DNA from: Onchocerca volvulus
Taxonomy: Eukaryota; Nematoda; Chromadorea; Rhabditida; Onchocercidae
NCBI GenBank assembly: GCA_000499405.2
Contig: HG738140.1
Span: 13,615,460 to 13,679,459 of the forward strand
Direction: 5' to 3'
Length of the DNA stretch: 64,000 bases
The notes below the pieces were generated by a model that was not told the origin of the DNA, made no database searches, and saw only the letters and a program-made list of their open reading frames with translations. This document shows, piece after piece, positions 10,801 through 25,800 of this stretch. The translations under genes and the position numbers were made by a program. Every line of letters begins with the position of its first letter. The stretch's first letter is position 1.

Positions 10801-13800
10801 TTGATGAAACCAATAAAAATGATGTTAAGATCAAATATCAACATCTCGTCCTCATTCAATAACCAATGATCAACTTACATTTTCCACGAAAAAAATTTTT
10901 CACGGGGCCTTGAGAAGTTGGTGCACTAAAGCTTGGTGTTAATGTACCTAAAAATCAGAAAAATACAAATTACTTATTGTTTTTAAACTAAAAACAACAA
11001 TTGCTTTGAAAGTTTCAATAATAAACATGAGTAAAAGAATATTATTATGCAAATAATTTATTAATATGAATATTTAAAGTAGTTAAAAATTAGCTTGACA
11101 TGACTGCTAGACTATGAACATAGTAAAGTTATTTATTAGATAACAAAACTCTTTTTTTTTTTTTTTTGAAATTACATTGATTAAGCTTAAAATTTTAAAT
11201 AGACACCATTCTAAGCAAAATTTCTAGTATCTTTTAGATTTAGCTATTTCTCAAGATAATAAATGGACAAAAATATTTCAATAAAAGCGAAAAATTTGAA
11301 AAAAAAAGCAAAAAAAACCCATAAAAAAAAACATTCTCATTGAAATTGCCCACTATAAGAACGAAAATAACGCCAAAATAAAATAAAAATCGAAGCAAAG
11401 TATCGACTTATCAATTATCAGTAACTTTTAATGTATTAAAATGGAATTTTAACCAACAATTAAGTGTAATTCAAAAATATCTATGAAATAATCAATTATT
11501 TTGGTTTATTTGTACAGCAAATATAGAATCAACTAATTTATAAAAAAAAAAAAAAATCAATATTTCGCCTTATTCGCATAATAAATTTGCAAAACAAAAA
11601 GACAAATGTCTCCAATAGTATAAATATATTTGTGAATATATTTGTTTCTTAATTCTAAATTTAAAAGTAGAAAAAAAAAATAAATGAAATACTATTTTTG
11701 TAGGAATCGATACCATCACAATCGCTTAATCGTTTTCGATTTTGATTTTTTCGTAAGCAAATGAGCAACGTGAATATAATAATGATCACAAAGGCACATA
11801 TTAACAAAACCCAAATCCATAACGATGGTCCAGAAGATGACCAATGGAAATCGCTGAAAATTATTAGGAAAAAATTGGTAAATTTTAGAAATATAGAAAG
11901 AAATTTGAACATATTTCAGTTTATTACTGCAATAAAATAATTCAAATAAACGAAAATATTAATTTACACAATGCTATTATTATGCGTATAATCATCATCA
12001 TTATCATTATCATTTATCGGTCCAATCGGTAAACCACGACCAGGTTGGTACCACAATGGTTCACTCCATGCACCATGTCCATGTTCGCTTACTATACGCA
12101 CCTATAATAAACGTTAAAAATTTTGAAATATATTTAAAAATTTTTAACAATTTAAATTATTGATAAAATGCTATCTTTATTTTTTCGAGTTATCTTATCA
12201 AGTATTCTTTTTCACCCAAAAATAAAATGTTAACATACAATGAGAATAAATAGGATATAACATATGTTATATCCTATTTATTATCCAAAAATTAATTTAT
12301 TCTATTCCCAAATTTATGTAGAAATTTAAAAAATTTTATTTTGGATACATAAATATATAATATGCATTGATAGACTTACCCTAAATGAATACATAAATTG
12401 TGGTTTCAAACTTTCGAAAGTATAATACGTGCGTACGGTTTCTACAACTATTGATGAATTATTGTGAAATGATTCAATCTGCAAATAAAATAATCAAAAT
12501 TGAATTGATAAAAAAGAAACAGACAAAACAAAAATCAATAATTATCATAACCGAAAAATTTTTGTTCCTAAAAAAGAGAAAAATTGACTAACTTCATAAG
12601 ACAATTCTTTTTTAATTGTATCCATTGGCTTCCATGCAATTGTAACACCACTTTCTTGTACACCTTCAATTCGTAGGCCGTTTACTACTGGTACTGTAGC
12701 TCTATAATTACAGTACATTTCTCAACTAACTTCTTTTACATTTAATAAATAAAATAAGTATTAAATAATATTAATTTCGTTGTTGCCAATGATTAATTAT
12801 CATCTAATTAATGCAAGTTTCATTTAATATTTCTAGGCCTAAGTCTCATTTAATATAATAATAATATTATTATAATATAAGTCTCATACAAATATCATAG
12901 TGAAATTTATTTCTATCCGCGACAAGAAATAATTTTTTATATATATAAAACAGGAAAGAACTTGCCGCGTAGTAAATTCAACCAATGCATATTGACTAAT
13001 AGCTGCATCAATTTTTGATATTTTATTTTCAGCAAAAATTAACACTGTATAAGTGGAATCAGCTTTTAAAGCGCTTAATTCTAAACGTTGTGTTGTGAAG
13101 ATATTTCCGGCTGGATGAGCTACTGTTGTTTCCGGACATTCCGGACATTGGTAGCGATACCACAATTCCTATAAATGTAAAAAAAATAAATGAATTATTA
13201 ATTTTAAATTTAATTTCATTAATAATTAAAAAAATGAATTGGATAACAATTAATCAACAATTATTTCTCGATTATATTCGTTGTTAATTAAATCGCAGAA
13301 TAATTTTGCGTAAGGTTGCGATTAATTTATAATCGTACAATAATTCTGAGTATCTTCGTTATTCATTTATCAACAGTAAGATAATTTTGAGTTATATCTT
13401 CATCAATCGCAAAAAATTTTGATTAAAATCTTCATTCATTAACCACAAGATAATTTTGAGTATCTCCGCCACAGATTTATCAATCGTAGGAAAATTTTCA
13501 GCAATGTCTTTATTAATCGCAAGATAATTTCGAGTAATTTCGCTACTTTTTGCAACTAATTTTCTTGAGAATATGTTATACTCGAAGAATATTCTGCATG
13601 AAGTATGTCTATTTTTAAAACATATATAAAAGAATACAAAGCATTTTCCTTTCTAAAAATTTCTTCAAATTTATTCGTTTCTTTCAATCTTAATTAAAAA
13701 GGATTAAAAAAAAACGAAAAAATAGCAAATTTTAGATGTTAACTTAAATTAACCTTTCGCCCACCAAGCATTAATGGTTCATCCCATTCGATTGTGACAG

Positions 13801-16800
13801 ATGTTTCATCAATTTTTGTTATCGTAACATGTGATGGTTTTGATGGAGGCTCTACAAATAAACTTTCTTACTTTTTTTTTTTTTCTTAAATTTATCTAAT
13901 TAAAATCAAACTGAAAAAATTGAAATATTTAATTAAGTCTGTTTTATTTCACTTCAGAATAGAATTTAATTGATTTCTTCCTGAGAATTTTTACATTATA
14001 ATGCAAAAATTGCATCAAATTAATTTCTGATAATTTCTAAAAAACAAAAAATTAGCTATCATAGAAAATACTTTTTATATTATTTATTATAACTATGTAA
14101 ATTTGAGTAAGGAAAAATTTACGTGTACAAGCAAATTCAGGTCCTTCATCTTCGGCTCTATAATATCCCGCATCACATTGACATTCCGAACTACCAGTAT
14201 TTGATGTACTACTATGTTCAGGACACGGTTCACAATCGCCCAAACCATTTTTTGCTTTGTAAGATCCAATAGAGCAAGCTAAATTTGCTAATATTAAATT
14301 GTAAATTTGAAAAAAAAAATTAAAAATCCAAAAAATTTTTTTGTTTCAAAAAGATGAATTTACAGTCTGAAACAGATGAATTAATTTTACTTGCATTCAT
14401 TCATTTATTACAATAATTTTTTATTTAGAAAAAATAAAGCCTAAAAATTTTCACAACACATATGCTTATCACATGATAAACTTTCATCTGTTAAATGATA
14501 AAATCAATCCTTCCTTTCCTTCTCTTCTCTCTTATTTTGTTTCTTTCGAATATTTTTCGCATTTTAACGGATTTTGATGCAAGATGATTAGATTTTATGA
14601 AACATTTAAAATTGAATATTTTTTATTCAGCTTCTGAAACTACTCGAAATCAAATCAAAGATCATATGATTCGAAAAAATGCGATTAGATTTTCCGAGAT
14701 ATTGAAAAAAGACACAGTAAGATTTTTTCAGACATATAAAAATTAAGTGTTTCAGTTCAAAATTAAGTATTCATCATTCAAATTCCGGAAATTATTCGAA
14801 ATCAAATCAAATATTCATATGAATCATTCTTTAAAGATTAAGAAGATACAAACACATTTATATATAAATACACGATATCATCAGTTTTTGAAGATTGAAT
14901 TTTCACTTCTAAATTCTAAGTACTATATATCTCTTCAATGTTTTTGAAAGAGAAAAAAAAAAGAAAGAAAAAACGAAAAATGAAGCGATTTTATTGCTCA
15001 TCAAATTTTTCGATCTCATTTTTTTCCATTTTTTTTTTTGTTTTTCTTTTTCATATCGTTCCTCATATCATTTAATCATTATCAGCGGGCGCGAATGATT
15101 TTATTTCATTTCATTGTTACTCATTCTCCTGATTTCATACTTTTTTTGCCTTTACATAAAATCCTTTCTTATCAATTCAAATCTATCATTTTTCCTATCC
15201 AAACTTATCGTTACAACTATTGATTTAAAATTTGCTATTATCACACTAAGAATAGGAGAAAAAAAAAAATATGCTGAGAGTTGAAAAATTTAGCCAACAT
15301 CTTTTGTTTCCTTTGAAAAATTTCATCAACGATGATATGAGCTCTGTAACATTTCAACTTAATTTTTCTTCCTTTCTTTTTTTTTTCTTTGTCCCTCATT
15401 CCCTCTCTTATCAAAAATTTTGAAATGATTAAAAATTAGATAAAGCGAACGTAAACTGATTTTTCCACGGAAAAATTCCTCTTCCGATTTAAATTCTATA
15501 AAAAAAAGTAATAAAAACTTGGAAAATGAAAAAAAAAAAAAAACAATGAAACATTCAAAAGGTTTTCTAATTTTTTGCATATTAAATCTGTAATTTATCC
15601 TTATTCTTTGTTTAAATTTATAAAATCACTATCACACGAAACAACATTGCAAGAAAACTAAAAAGAGCATGGCAATCCAATTTGAAATTTGAACATTGTA
15701 TCATATTTATTTGATACATTATATCTATATTATTTTTGCATTTTAAAATTTTTATGATTTCTAAAAAAAATTTTAATATTTGTAACCTTAATATAATTAT
15801 AAATTTTCGGCATATTACATAAAGTTTTGTTATTTATTTGATTGAATTTATGATGCAAAATGAAACATATCAATACAGATATAAACAATCATCTCAGGAT
15901 AAATATATCGAATTACAACATTTTGAATGTCACTGATCGTCAATCATAATATGCAAAAAGAAAGTATCGATCAGAAAATGCCATTAATCCATTCAATGAT
16001 TTCATAAAATTTATATTTAAAATTTCATACCCGATAAAGATAAGATTAATAATCATTATTCATTTCCATACTATCATCAATTACAAACTTTTATTAAAAT
16101 ATAAGAAATGTATATGGATTTTAATTCTATGCATTGGTAGCAAATAAAGCATTACAAGAAAATAAGAAATATTTTTGTAGGAGAACTTTATAAAATATAA
16201 ACTGAACATATTTTATCATTTTTTAATTTAAATTTCGCTGTATTTTCGATTATTTTAATCATTTAAGAAATACTTTTATAATTGTAAATTACGAATAATT
16301 AATCTAAAAAAAAAAAGAGCAAAGTTATACTGGAATTGATATTGAAAAGTGAAAGTAATAATGAAAATGAAAATATCTATCTGAAATTGATAATATTTGT
16401 GTAAAAGAGATAATAGAATTGATAATATTTGTCTGAAAATGATGAGGAAAATTGATAATAGATTGACTGAAACTGATAATATTTGTCCCTATGAATAAAG
16501 TAACGCTGAATCAATCGGATTCAGATTCTTTACTGAAAGCGATTAAAGAGGAAGAGGATTTTGGTAAGAATGATTGTCTGTTAAATAATGCTAATTTATG
16601 CATCATTTAAATAATTCCCTGATTGATTTGATGATTGTTGTTGAAGAAGAAGAAGAAGCGGTGAAGAATAATAGATAAGCTAAGATGTGATGAATATGAA
16701 TACATTAAATTAAAGCTTATTTGTATAGCTAACCATCGATACTTTCTCCATTTCGCTAATATTTCGAGGAAATAAATTTAATTAATCAATTAACAATCTT

Positions 16801-19800
16801 TTATAAAATGAATGTGTGTACATGGAATGAAATATAATGGCAATAATGTGACATATGGAGTAAATATGATGATAAATTCTAAGATTCATTATTGTATATT
16901 TCAACAAAATGGACAAAATGTGCTAGATATATTAAAATATTTATGTTCAAATAGCTAATAGGAGAAAGTTTCCAAACAAACTAATTAAGTTAAAGTAAAT
17001 GTATTCCACTAGAATAATTAGAATAAAATGCTCAAATAAGCTAACATATTAAGATAAACATGTGTTGTTTTGACATCATGTCATTGTCACATAACTCATT
17101 AACTGATAATAAGGATAATTAAAATAATAGCAAGCGAAAATAAGATCAATCTGTTATACTAAATGAAAACATGAATAATAATTAAAACCACATTTCAACG
17201 TCATTTTGTATATTTCATTCATGATGGAATGAAGATTAAAATATGCCTCAATCATTTATGAATGTTATGAAAATAAGAAATTTTTAGAGAAAATAATGAA
17301 AATGATGACGAATTTATTAATGTAGTAAAAAATGTTTAGGTATAAGTTAACTATGATAATAAATTAAACTGATAGCTAGTACAATAAGTAAGATAAGTTT
17401 AGATATAAATTAATTAGAACAACAAACTAATGATAAATGAGTTTATATAGTACAAGTTGGAATGATAAATTTAGATTATTTTTAAGTAGCATAAATATTG
17501 ATGTCACTAAATGAAAATGAAGAATATAAATTTTTTTTACCTTTACATTTTTTATCCAATAACTTTTCAATTCTTCCTTTTTCTCATTTAAACATATTGG
17601 AAACATTTCTTTTTCCATCCCTTTTTTGTAATTTCTAAATCATTCTACCGAATAATTTTGTTCACATATAAACAACAAATTATCATGTCATGCATGATAA
17701 TTTGTTGTAATTAAAAGTAATTTCCAATAACAATTTTCAATGACATATATTTCCAATCAAAATATACATATGAAGTGCGCAATGACATGGAAAAAATGCT
17801 AATTGTTTGCTGTCATTGAAAATAATAATCTTATTGTAAAATGATGAATAATTTCTTATTCGTTTCTAACATATATTTAATATTTCAAAATGCAAATTTC
17901 AATTTATTCTTATTTAAACAGTTTTCTAGAAATTAATTCAGTTTATTTTGAATTGAATTCTTTTTGTGTGATAGATATTAAAATTTAATATTTTATTCAA
18001 TCCATTTTTATCATTTTAAAATATAATTTCATATCTTTCTTTCCCTTTTTTATTCTAAATTTTAATTCAAAATAATGATTAAAATTGAATAGTGAAGAAA
18101 TAGATTTAAAAATTACAATGCTTCGATAGCCACAATTAAAATATACTTTAGGAATTTCTGAAATTGCTATTGTTATGAAACCTTTTTTTTAATTAGCCTT
18201 ATTAATAATTAATTAGTATTATGTCAACTTGATCATATTATCCATTGATCATTATTCACAAATCGACTGCCAGGCTTACACTAAAAATTTCTTAATTTTT
18301 ATGAAAATCAACTAAACATTTATAAGATTATTAAATTAAAAAGGCTGAAATATTTCATGTTAAAATATATGAAGAAAGATAATCTTATTTGCGATCATAC
18401 AACTACAATGAAAATATACGCCAGAAAAAATTTTTAACAAATTTGAAATTGTATAATATCAGTATCACTATCAGTGATTTAAGAAATGAATGTAAATAAT
18501 TTTTACATTATCTCATACAGAATTATTTTATTCAGTTTTATTTTTTAGTAATTCCACTAAATTTTTTATGATATATGAAGTGAAATAACTAAAATTAATT
18601 GATATAGATGGGAATTAGTATAGTTAGAAAATTTATAAAATTGAAACTATTCTTAATATTTAAATTTTCGAATTTAGATATTCAAAACTTTTAAATTTTA
18701 CAAAAAATTTAAAATTGCTTCTAACTTTCCTCTTTTTGCCTTCGTTGCATATTTTACGTTATTACATTACGAATTTTATATTTCTATAAAATTCTATTTC
18801 AGAGTTTATATCCATCCATATTCTTCCCCCAAAAAAACTTCCCCATATTTTATCTTTTTCCCTTTTTTTGTCATCCACCGAAATGATTAAAAAAAAGAAA
18901 TCACTTCAATTAAGATATCAAATAACTCCGCTAAAACAGACAATATTATTAGTTTCATGACCTTTTGAGATCTTTGATTTTGGATGAACCCGGCTATTAA
19001 TTCATTTGGAATAGTTCAAATATATGTGACACTTTCATTCTTCAAATGACAGTAATAAATTTCAAAGGAAACAACGGTTACAGTAATCATACAGTACTAT
19101 GCACTATTTATTAACATTTTTTACAATATAGCAGAAATATTACTAATAGCAGCTGTAGAAATATTATAAAAATTATTTTTATTATTACTAGTGCTATGAT
19201 GACTTTTGAGATTCTTCGTCAAAGTTATTACTAATAATGCTATGATGACCTTTAAGGCAGTTCTTCCTCAAAATTATTAATATTAACAACCTTTGAGGTT
19301 ATTAATTTTACAAAAGAACTTCTAATAATCTTAGTTTGACCTTCAAATCTTCTCAAATTATCCTATATCTTTCGTACCGACAAAATTAGCCAAGACACAT
19401 TAGATGATGAAAGGACAGGAGACAGGCTTCGATAGTAAGAGGACAATAAAGAACAACTATTATCAGGATTTAATTGAACCTTCTTACTCAGCCTTTCCTT
19501 ACCAAAAACAACAACAACACAATTAATGTAAGCTTAATTTGATGATTTATAAATTTTTTTTTTTTTTTAAATACATTTTCAGAAATAAGTTTCAATGAAA
19601 TGAAATTAAAAGAAAAAAAATTTGTCACAATTTATAATAATATTGAAAATTATTTATTGCAACGATTATTGAAAATGCATCAAATTCAAATTCGTATATT
19701 AAAACAGTTAACTGTTTATTAGTTGATAATAATATTAACAAAATTCTCCGAATTAATATAGTAAAATAAAATGTATCATTTGTTTATAGTGTTTAATTTG

Positions 19801-22800
19801 TTTAATTTAAAAAAAAAAAAAAAAAGAAAACATTCAAAAAGTTTACTAACCAGTACAAGTATTATATTTAATCGATGCTGCATAACCTTTGTTACAACGA
19901 CATTCGCCATTTGCCATATCCCATGATCCTGTTGCTTTGCAAACATATGTCGGATACTTGGTACTACCTGAAATTTTATTTAATAAACATTTAAAATTAA
20001 GTATTATCTGAAATTTCGCTCACTGAAATTCATTCAATAACTTGACAAACAAAAATAAGTAATGTAAAAAGGAAACATATAGAAGAATAGCGTAAGAAAG
20101 TAAGGAAAATGAATGTAAAAAAAAATAAAAAATAAAAAAATTAAGCTATAATAATACTAATAATAAACATTGGAAGAAATAAAATTGTGAAAAATTTTGA
20201 TTTAAAAGAAATTTTTTTTTCAGGATTTTTGTCAAAAAAGAAAAAGAAAAAAATCAATAAAGTTTTCAAAATTAGAAGATTAAAAAAAAAAAAAAAAATT
20301 GAAAATTGAAAAAAAAAAAGCATACCAAAAGGTGAAGAATTTGGAACACATTTACCATTTACAGCAATAATTGAATGAGCTTCAGCACCAGTTACTGTTT
20401 GTGGATAATGTACAAATGAACGAATTATTTCCGGACATACTTCATAGAAAATCTAAATACATTAGAAAAGTTTAAAAAAAAAAAGAAAAATTCCTTTTCT
20501 TTTCTTTATTTGTAAAAAAAAAAAAAAAAAGAAAGGCAATTTAAATGATTCAGTTTTGTTGAAAATTCCTAAAATTAATTATATTTTATAACAAAAAAAA
20601 TTTTATAATCTTTTTTTTTTCATGATTAAACAATATATGAATGTTAATTAAAGTGTAGAATTATTTTTTAAATCATTTCTTAATTTCAATTGTTATAAAA
20701 AAATTGAAAGAAACCATCTTCATATTTTGCAGTTTATTGATCATAAAGATTTTAAATCAATTTTTGAATATATCAGCATTCTTTTATACTGAATAAAAAA
20801 AAATCAATATTATTTTTTATTTGAAAAAATGTGGTTTTTTTTTCCATTTTTTATTTATACTTTATTACTTCTTATATTTCATCAATTAAAAAAGTATTCA
20901 TAACTTAAAATCCATTGCACCTAATTTAAGAATATAAAATTCATTTCAATTCGAATAAATTCTAAAATATTTGGTCAATTATTTGAAAAAAAATCAAGGA
21001 AAAAAGCACAACAAAGAATACAAAATTTATAATTTTGCATGAGTTTACTGCTTAAAAATTTGTCAAAATGTTACTACAACTTTAAGAATTTTTTCTTCGC
21101 TTTTTTCTTTACTTCTCTTTAAACTCTTTAATTTTATAGTCATAATATTTAACGATTTTTTTTTTTTTTTTGGCAAATATAATTCAAAAAAAAAAAAAAT
21201 TTTAGAAATTTAATTCATTTAACTATTAATAACATTAGCTTCTCTTTTCTGTCTTCAATTTCATTCTCATTTCGTTGATTAAATTTAATTTCATCTGCCC
21301 TTACTTAATACCCGTCTCCGTCACCGGAATGGTAGAGGGGGTAATAAAGTGAAATCTCGATGAAATTGCGTGCTACAATCATCTTCCTCCGTCCATTTCT
21401 TAGACTCATTTTATTAGATTTCATTTCCACTAAAACGATGCTCTAATAAAATTCCCAAACTTCTTGCGACCTTCTAGAATTCTTCTCTTCCATTTCATTC
21501 CTTCCTATGAGAAGAAAAGATTAAAACTAAAATTCTTTCAATTTTATTATTAATATCCAAAATGAATAATTTATTACTAAATTCATTGATTAAAATTTCG
21601 TGCAAAATTACAATTGAATATTGCGAAATTTATTTGCTAAAATTAATAAATGAATTCTTTTTGAATGAATTATTTAATGAAGCAAAATAGCTATATTATA
21701 TATTTTAAACTTCCATTTTCTTATTTCTAAGATAAATTTGCTTTTTAAAATGTTTCCTTTATTGAAAAAATTTTAATTCAAATAAATTAAAATTTTAATA
21801 TAGTTGAATTTTCGTCTCACAAATGATCACAAATATTTCATCAAACTAATTCGTTAAATTAAACTTAAAAAAAAAAAAAAAAAACCAAATTTAAAGCTTC
21901 AAAAATCATGTCTTTCTTCCTCTTTTATATTTTATAATCTTAATACTCGTTTTCTTTCAATTCTTCTTTTATTTCTTTTTGTTTTAGCTAGCTAATTTCC
22001 TTTTTTCCGTATTAAAAATTTAAAAATATTAAAAAGCATAACAAACTGTACTGTACAAATTTATAATTATTGGAGAAAGAGACAAACAATCGAATGCTTT
22101 TGAAAATTCACAACTTCCTAATGATGATTTTATGATTCTGTTTAGCGTTATTCTAATTCATTATTTGTGCAATCATGACCTCTTATTAGTTCAATGCTAC
22201 AGTTAAACTGATCATCATAAAACGATCTTAATTACCCATAAAATTTGGTTGTTTCGATGATTATAAAAGGGGTCAGTTACCCCTAAATTACACTTCAAAG
22301 AAGATTATTTTACAGTCTGAACACTTCCCTATAACTTATCTTTCCGTCCATTCTTTTCCAAAATCTTTTCTTATTTGATTGACCTCTTTCGGATAAGTTC
22401 ATTTCATTTCTATGCCATAATAACCAGATAATATTTGACCTTTTTATTCCTAACTTTTAATAGTTCTTCAATACTTTAAATGTTTCAAAGAAATACGAGG
22501 AAATAAGCATACGGTCATAAAAAGATCTATTATAAAAGGTTTTATATATCTTTAGGAATAACTAATGTTACTACAGAATAATTTTGTTAAATATTTCAAA
22601 AATGCCATTTTACTTTTAAAATTTGTGATTTCTCTAAATTACTTTATTTTTCTTATATTTTGTTCCTATTTGAATTACTTTTCTTTTCTTTTTTTTTTTC
22701 TGAAGTTTTTTTCAAATAATATAAAAACGATATTTTTAAACATATTATTTCAAATTGTTTAAATAAATGGTAAAATTAAGATAAAAAACTTATTTTTTTT

Positions 22801-25800
22801 TTTTGTTTTTTAAAACCTTCTGCGCTTCTAATTTTATTAAATTAACCGACTCAAATAAATTTGGTATTTTCGAATGTAAAATGTTTATTGAATAAATAAA
22901 TGGTTTAAATATATTACTCTTTGTATAATAAATGATATAATAGGAAATTTAATTCAAATTTTATCAAAATCTTTTCCGATTTTTATTCTAATAAATGTAA
23001 TTAAATGATAGAACCTTAACATTAAGTATTGATATACAAGCACCCGAATCTCGAAAAGCAAAATATACAGCATCTTTAGTAACAGCATAGCTGCGAACTT
23101 CTTGATTTACAGTAGCAGTTGTTGGATCGTGTTTCGAATATCGCCCTGTATCTGCCGTTATTCGATCGATTAAATCCCTGAAAAATTTTTCATTTAAATC
23201 AAAACTTAACTAAGAGATCCCAATTTTATTCTAATGATGTATATCATGCAAAACAATAAACATCAAATTAATCTTATAAATATCTAAAAGTATCGCGCTT
23301 ACTATGTTCTCAGCATACTTCAGCTATACGAAAGAAGCAATGTAGAACGTGAAAATTTCAGTTTATTTAATTAAAATTTTGTAAATTCCTAATCAATTAG
23401 TCAAAAAATTAAGATTGTCCTTCAAAGAAAAAAAAAAATGAAATTTTTTTACCAATAACCGGAATTCCAAACATTCTGATATTGTTCGTTTTTCATCAAT
23501 TGAACAGCATACAAACGGAATGTTTCCTTACAAGAACGAGCATTACCTGGGAATTCACTGCAATCACGCATCGTAAAGGTCACCTGTAATTAAATTTGAA
23601 AAAAAAAAATTTTCAATTCAATTAAAGAAAAAATATTATGGGATGTTTGTTGCAGAATTATTAACATTTCAATGAATTAACATAATGAAAAATTCAAAAA
23701 TAAAAAATTATATTAGGCTATACAGGCTATACATAATACAAATAATTTATGCTTTTAGCGAAATATAATTAAAATTTTAACCACTTATCAAGAGATGATA
23801 TTTTCGTCAATCAAAAAAACAAATTATAGCTTCGAAATATCTTCTCTGCTTAAAATGAATTTATAAAATTTATTTTGGATTAAATTTATTTATTTCTTAA
23901 TTTTTAGTTCTTTTAAAGTAATCCATATGAAACTTTTATTTTTCTTTTCCTTCATTTCTAGGAATAAAAAATGATTACAGTGCATGAAATATAAGAAATC
24001 AGAAAAAATTTCTGTATTAAAAAAATGGCTTTAAAAGATGATGTGATAATTTTCCTGTTGAGATGCAAATAAAAATTGATCAAACTAAGAGTATCATTAT
24101 CAAGTTGATGAAAGCAATGAATAGATTAAAATTATAATTGAAATGAATGATTAAAATTAGAAAAAGAATATTAGAAATGTAGAATTTGCAATAATTAAAA
24201 TAAAAAAATCAATGAAATAGTAATGAGAAAAATATTACAGTTTCTTTCCAAAAACATGCATACATTTTCCATATGATAAATTAAAATTTTACAAAAAGAG
24301 AAAATTGAAAAAATCAATCGCAACTACCTCAATATGTAATCGATTTGCTCCTTTGACATTAATCATCGGTGTTCGTAACCAATTGTCAACGTTTGGTTGA
24401 TCAACGTTACAAACAACATATGCACGACGATTATCAATACCTTCCGATCCACGATATGTTTCCTCAAGCCACTAAAAATGAACATTACAATTTCAAAGTA
24501 AAAAAAATTTAAAACAATACATGCAAAAAATTCAATGAATTAATGAAATAAACATCTTTTTCACTTAATAAAAATTTTTTATTTCCTAAAATCTTATTAT
24601 ATAAATTTTGAATTGAATAAAAATTGAAAAAAATTTAACAATATAATTGCGTAATATTTATTATTTTTATCATTTTATAATGAAAAATTATTATTAACTG
24701 AATAGACCATTCTTTTTCATTTATCAAAAATTTTCTCATTTCATAAATCTTACTGTATAAAGTTTTAAATTAAATGATAAAGAAAAAAAAACATTAAAAA
24801 ATTTGCTAATATGAATTAAGATTTTACAATGATTATTTAGTAAAAATTTTCTTGTCATTTAAGAATGATTATTTATTAAAAATTTTCTTATCATTTAGGA
24901 ATGATTACTTAGTAAAGATTTTCTTATCATTTTACAATAACTATTTAGTAAAAATTTGATAAAAACTGATGAATTTGCCCTGTGCTATATTTCCTTTTAC
25001 CTTTTAATCCCCGTATAAAGGTAACAAGGTAACACACATAACATACTATTAATTGATCTTACAGATGTAAATGTCTATTCTTTTATTTTTTTTCTTTTTT
25101 TTGTCACATTTCCGTTAGAATAGTAAATTTGTTGGTCATTTGGACATTACAATGCTATCCATTCGATACTAATAAGCACCTTTAAATATAAAATGAAAAG
25201 AGATTTCTCCCTCTTCACCAATACTTTTCCATCATAAACTATCTATTATATTCCAAAATTATTTCATAGCAATGAAAGAGAGAAAGAGAGAGAGAGAGAG
25301 AAAGAGAAAAAAAAAAGAAATAAAAAGGGAAGAAAAGATAAAAATTCATTTGTGAAAAATTTTTTTTTTGAGAATTTTTTTTTAAATATATCATATAAAA
25401 TTTTAGTATATCACATTTTATTCTATCGATATGTTCTACCATCAGTTACTTCTTAATTCACACATTTAAAAATTTATTTAAATATATTAAATGTTCAGTT
25501 TTCAATTTTATATTCATTTATTATATAGTCATATTATTTTTCTTATTATTCAATTTAAGTATCATCAAAAATTCTGAATATGCATAAACAAATTAATGAT
25601 ATCTTTTTTTAGGATAATTTTTGAAAATGAAAAAAAAAACTTTTTTTGAACTATTTATAATCAATAATTTACGAAATTTTATATTCATTTCTATTATACA
25701 TTTTACTTATTTCATGCATGGATGACCTTTTGAAGAAATATTCAAACAATGGACAGCAACATCATAAGGAATAAATACAGATGACATGGACATGTCCCCT

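Noticed and set aside
25786..25800. GGACATGTCC, a perfect p53-type half site in intron 2
   Set aside because: Only one half site was found and no partner at usual spacing, so chance is sufficient.
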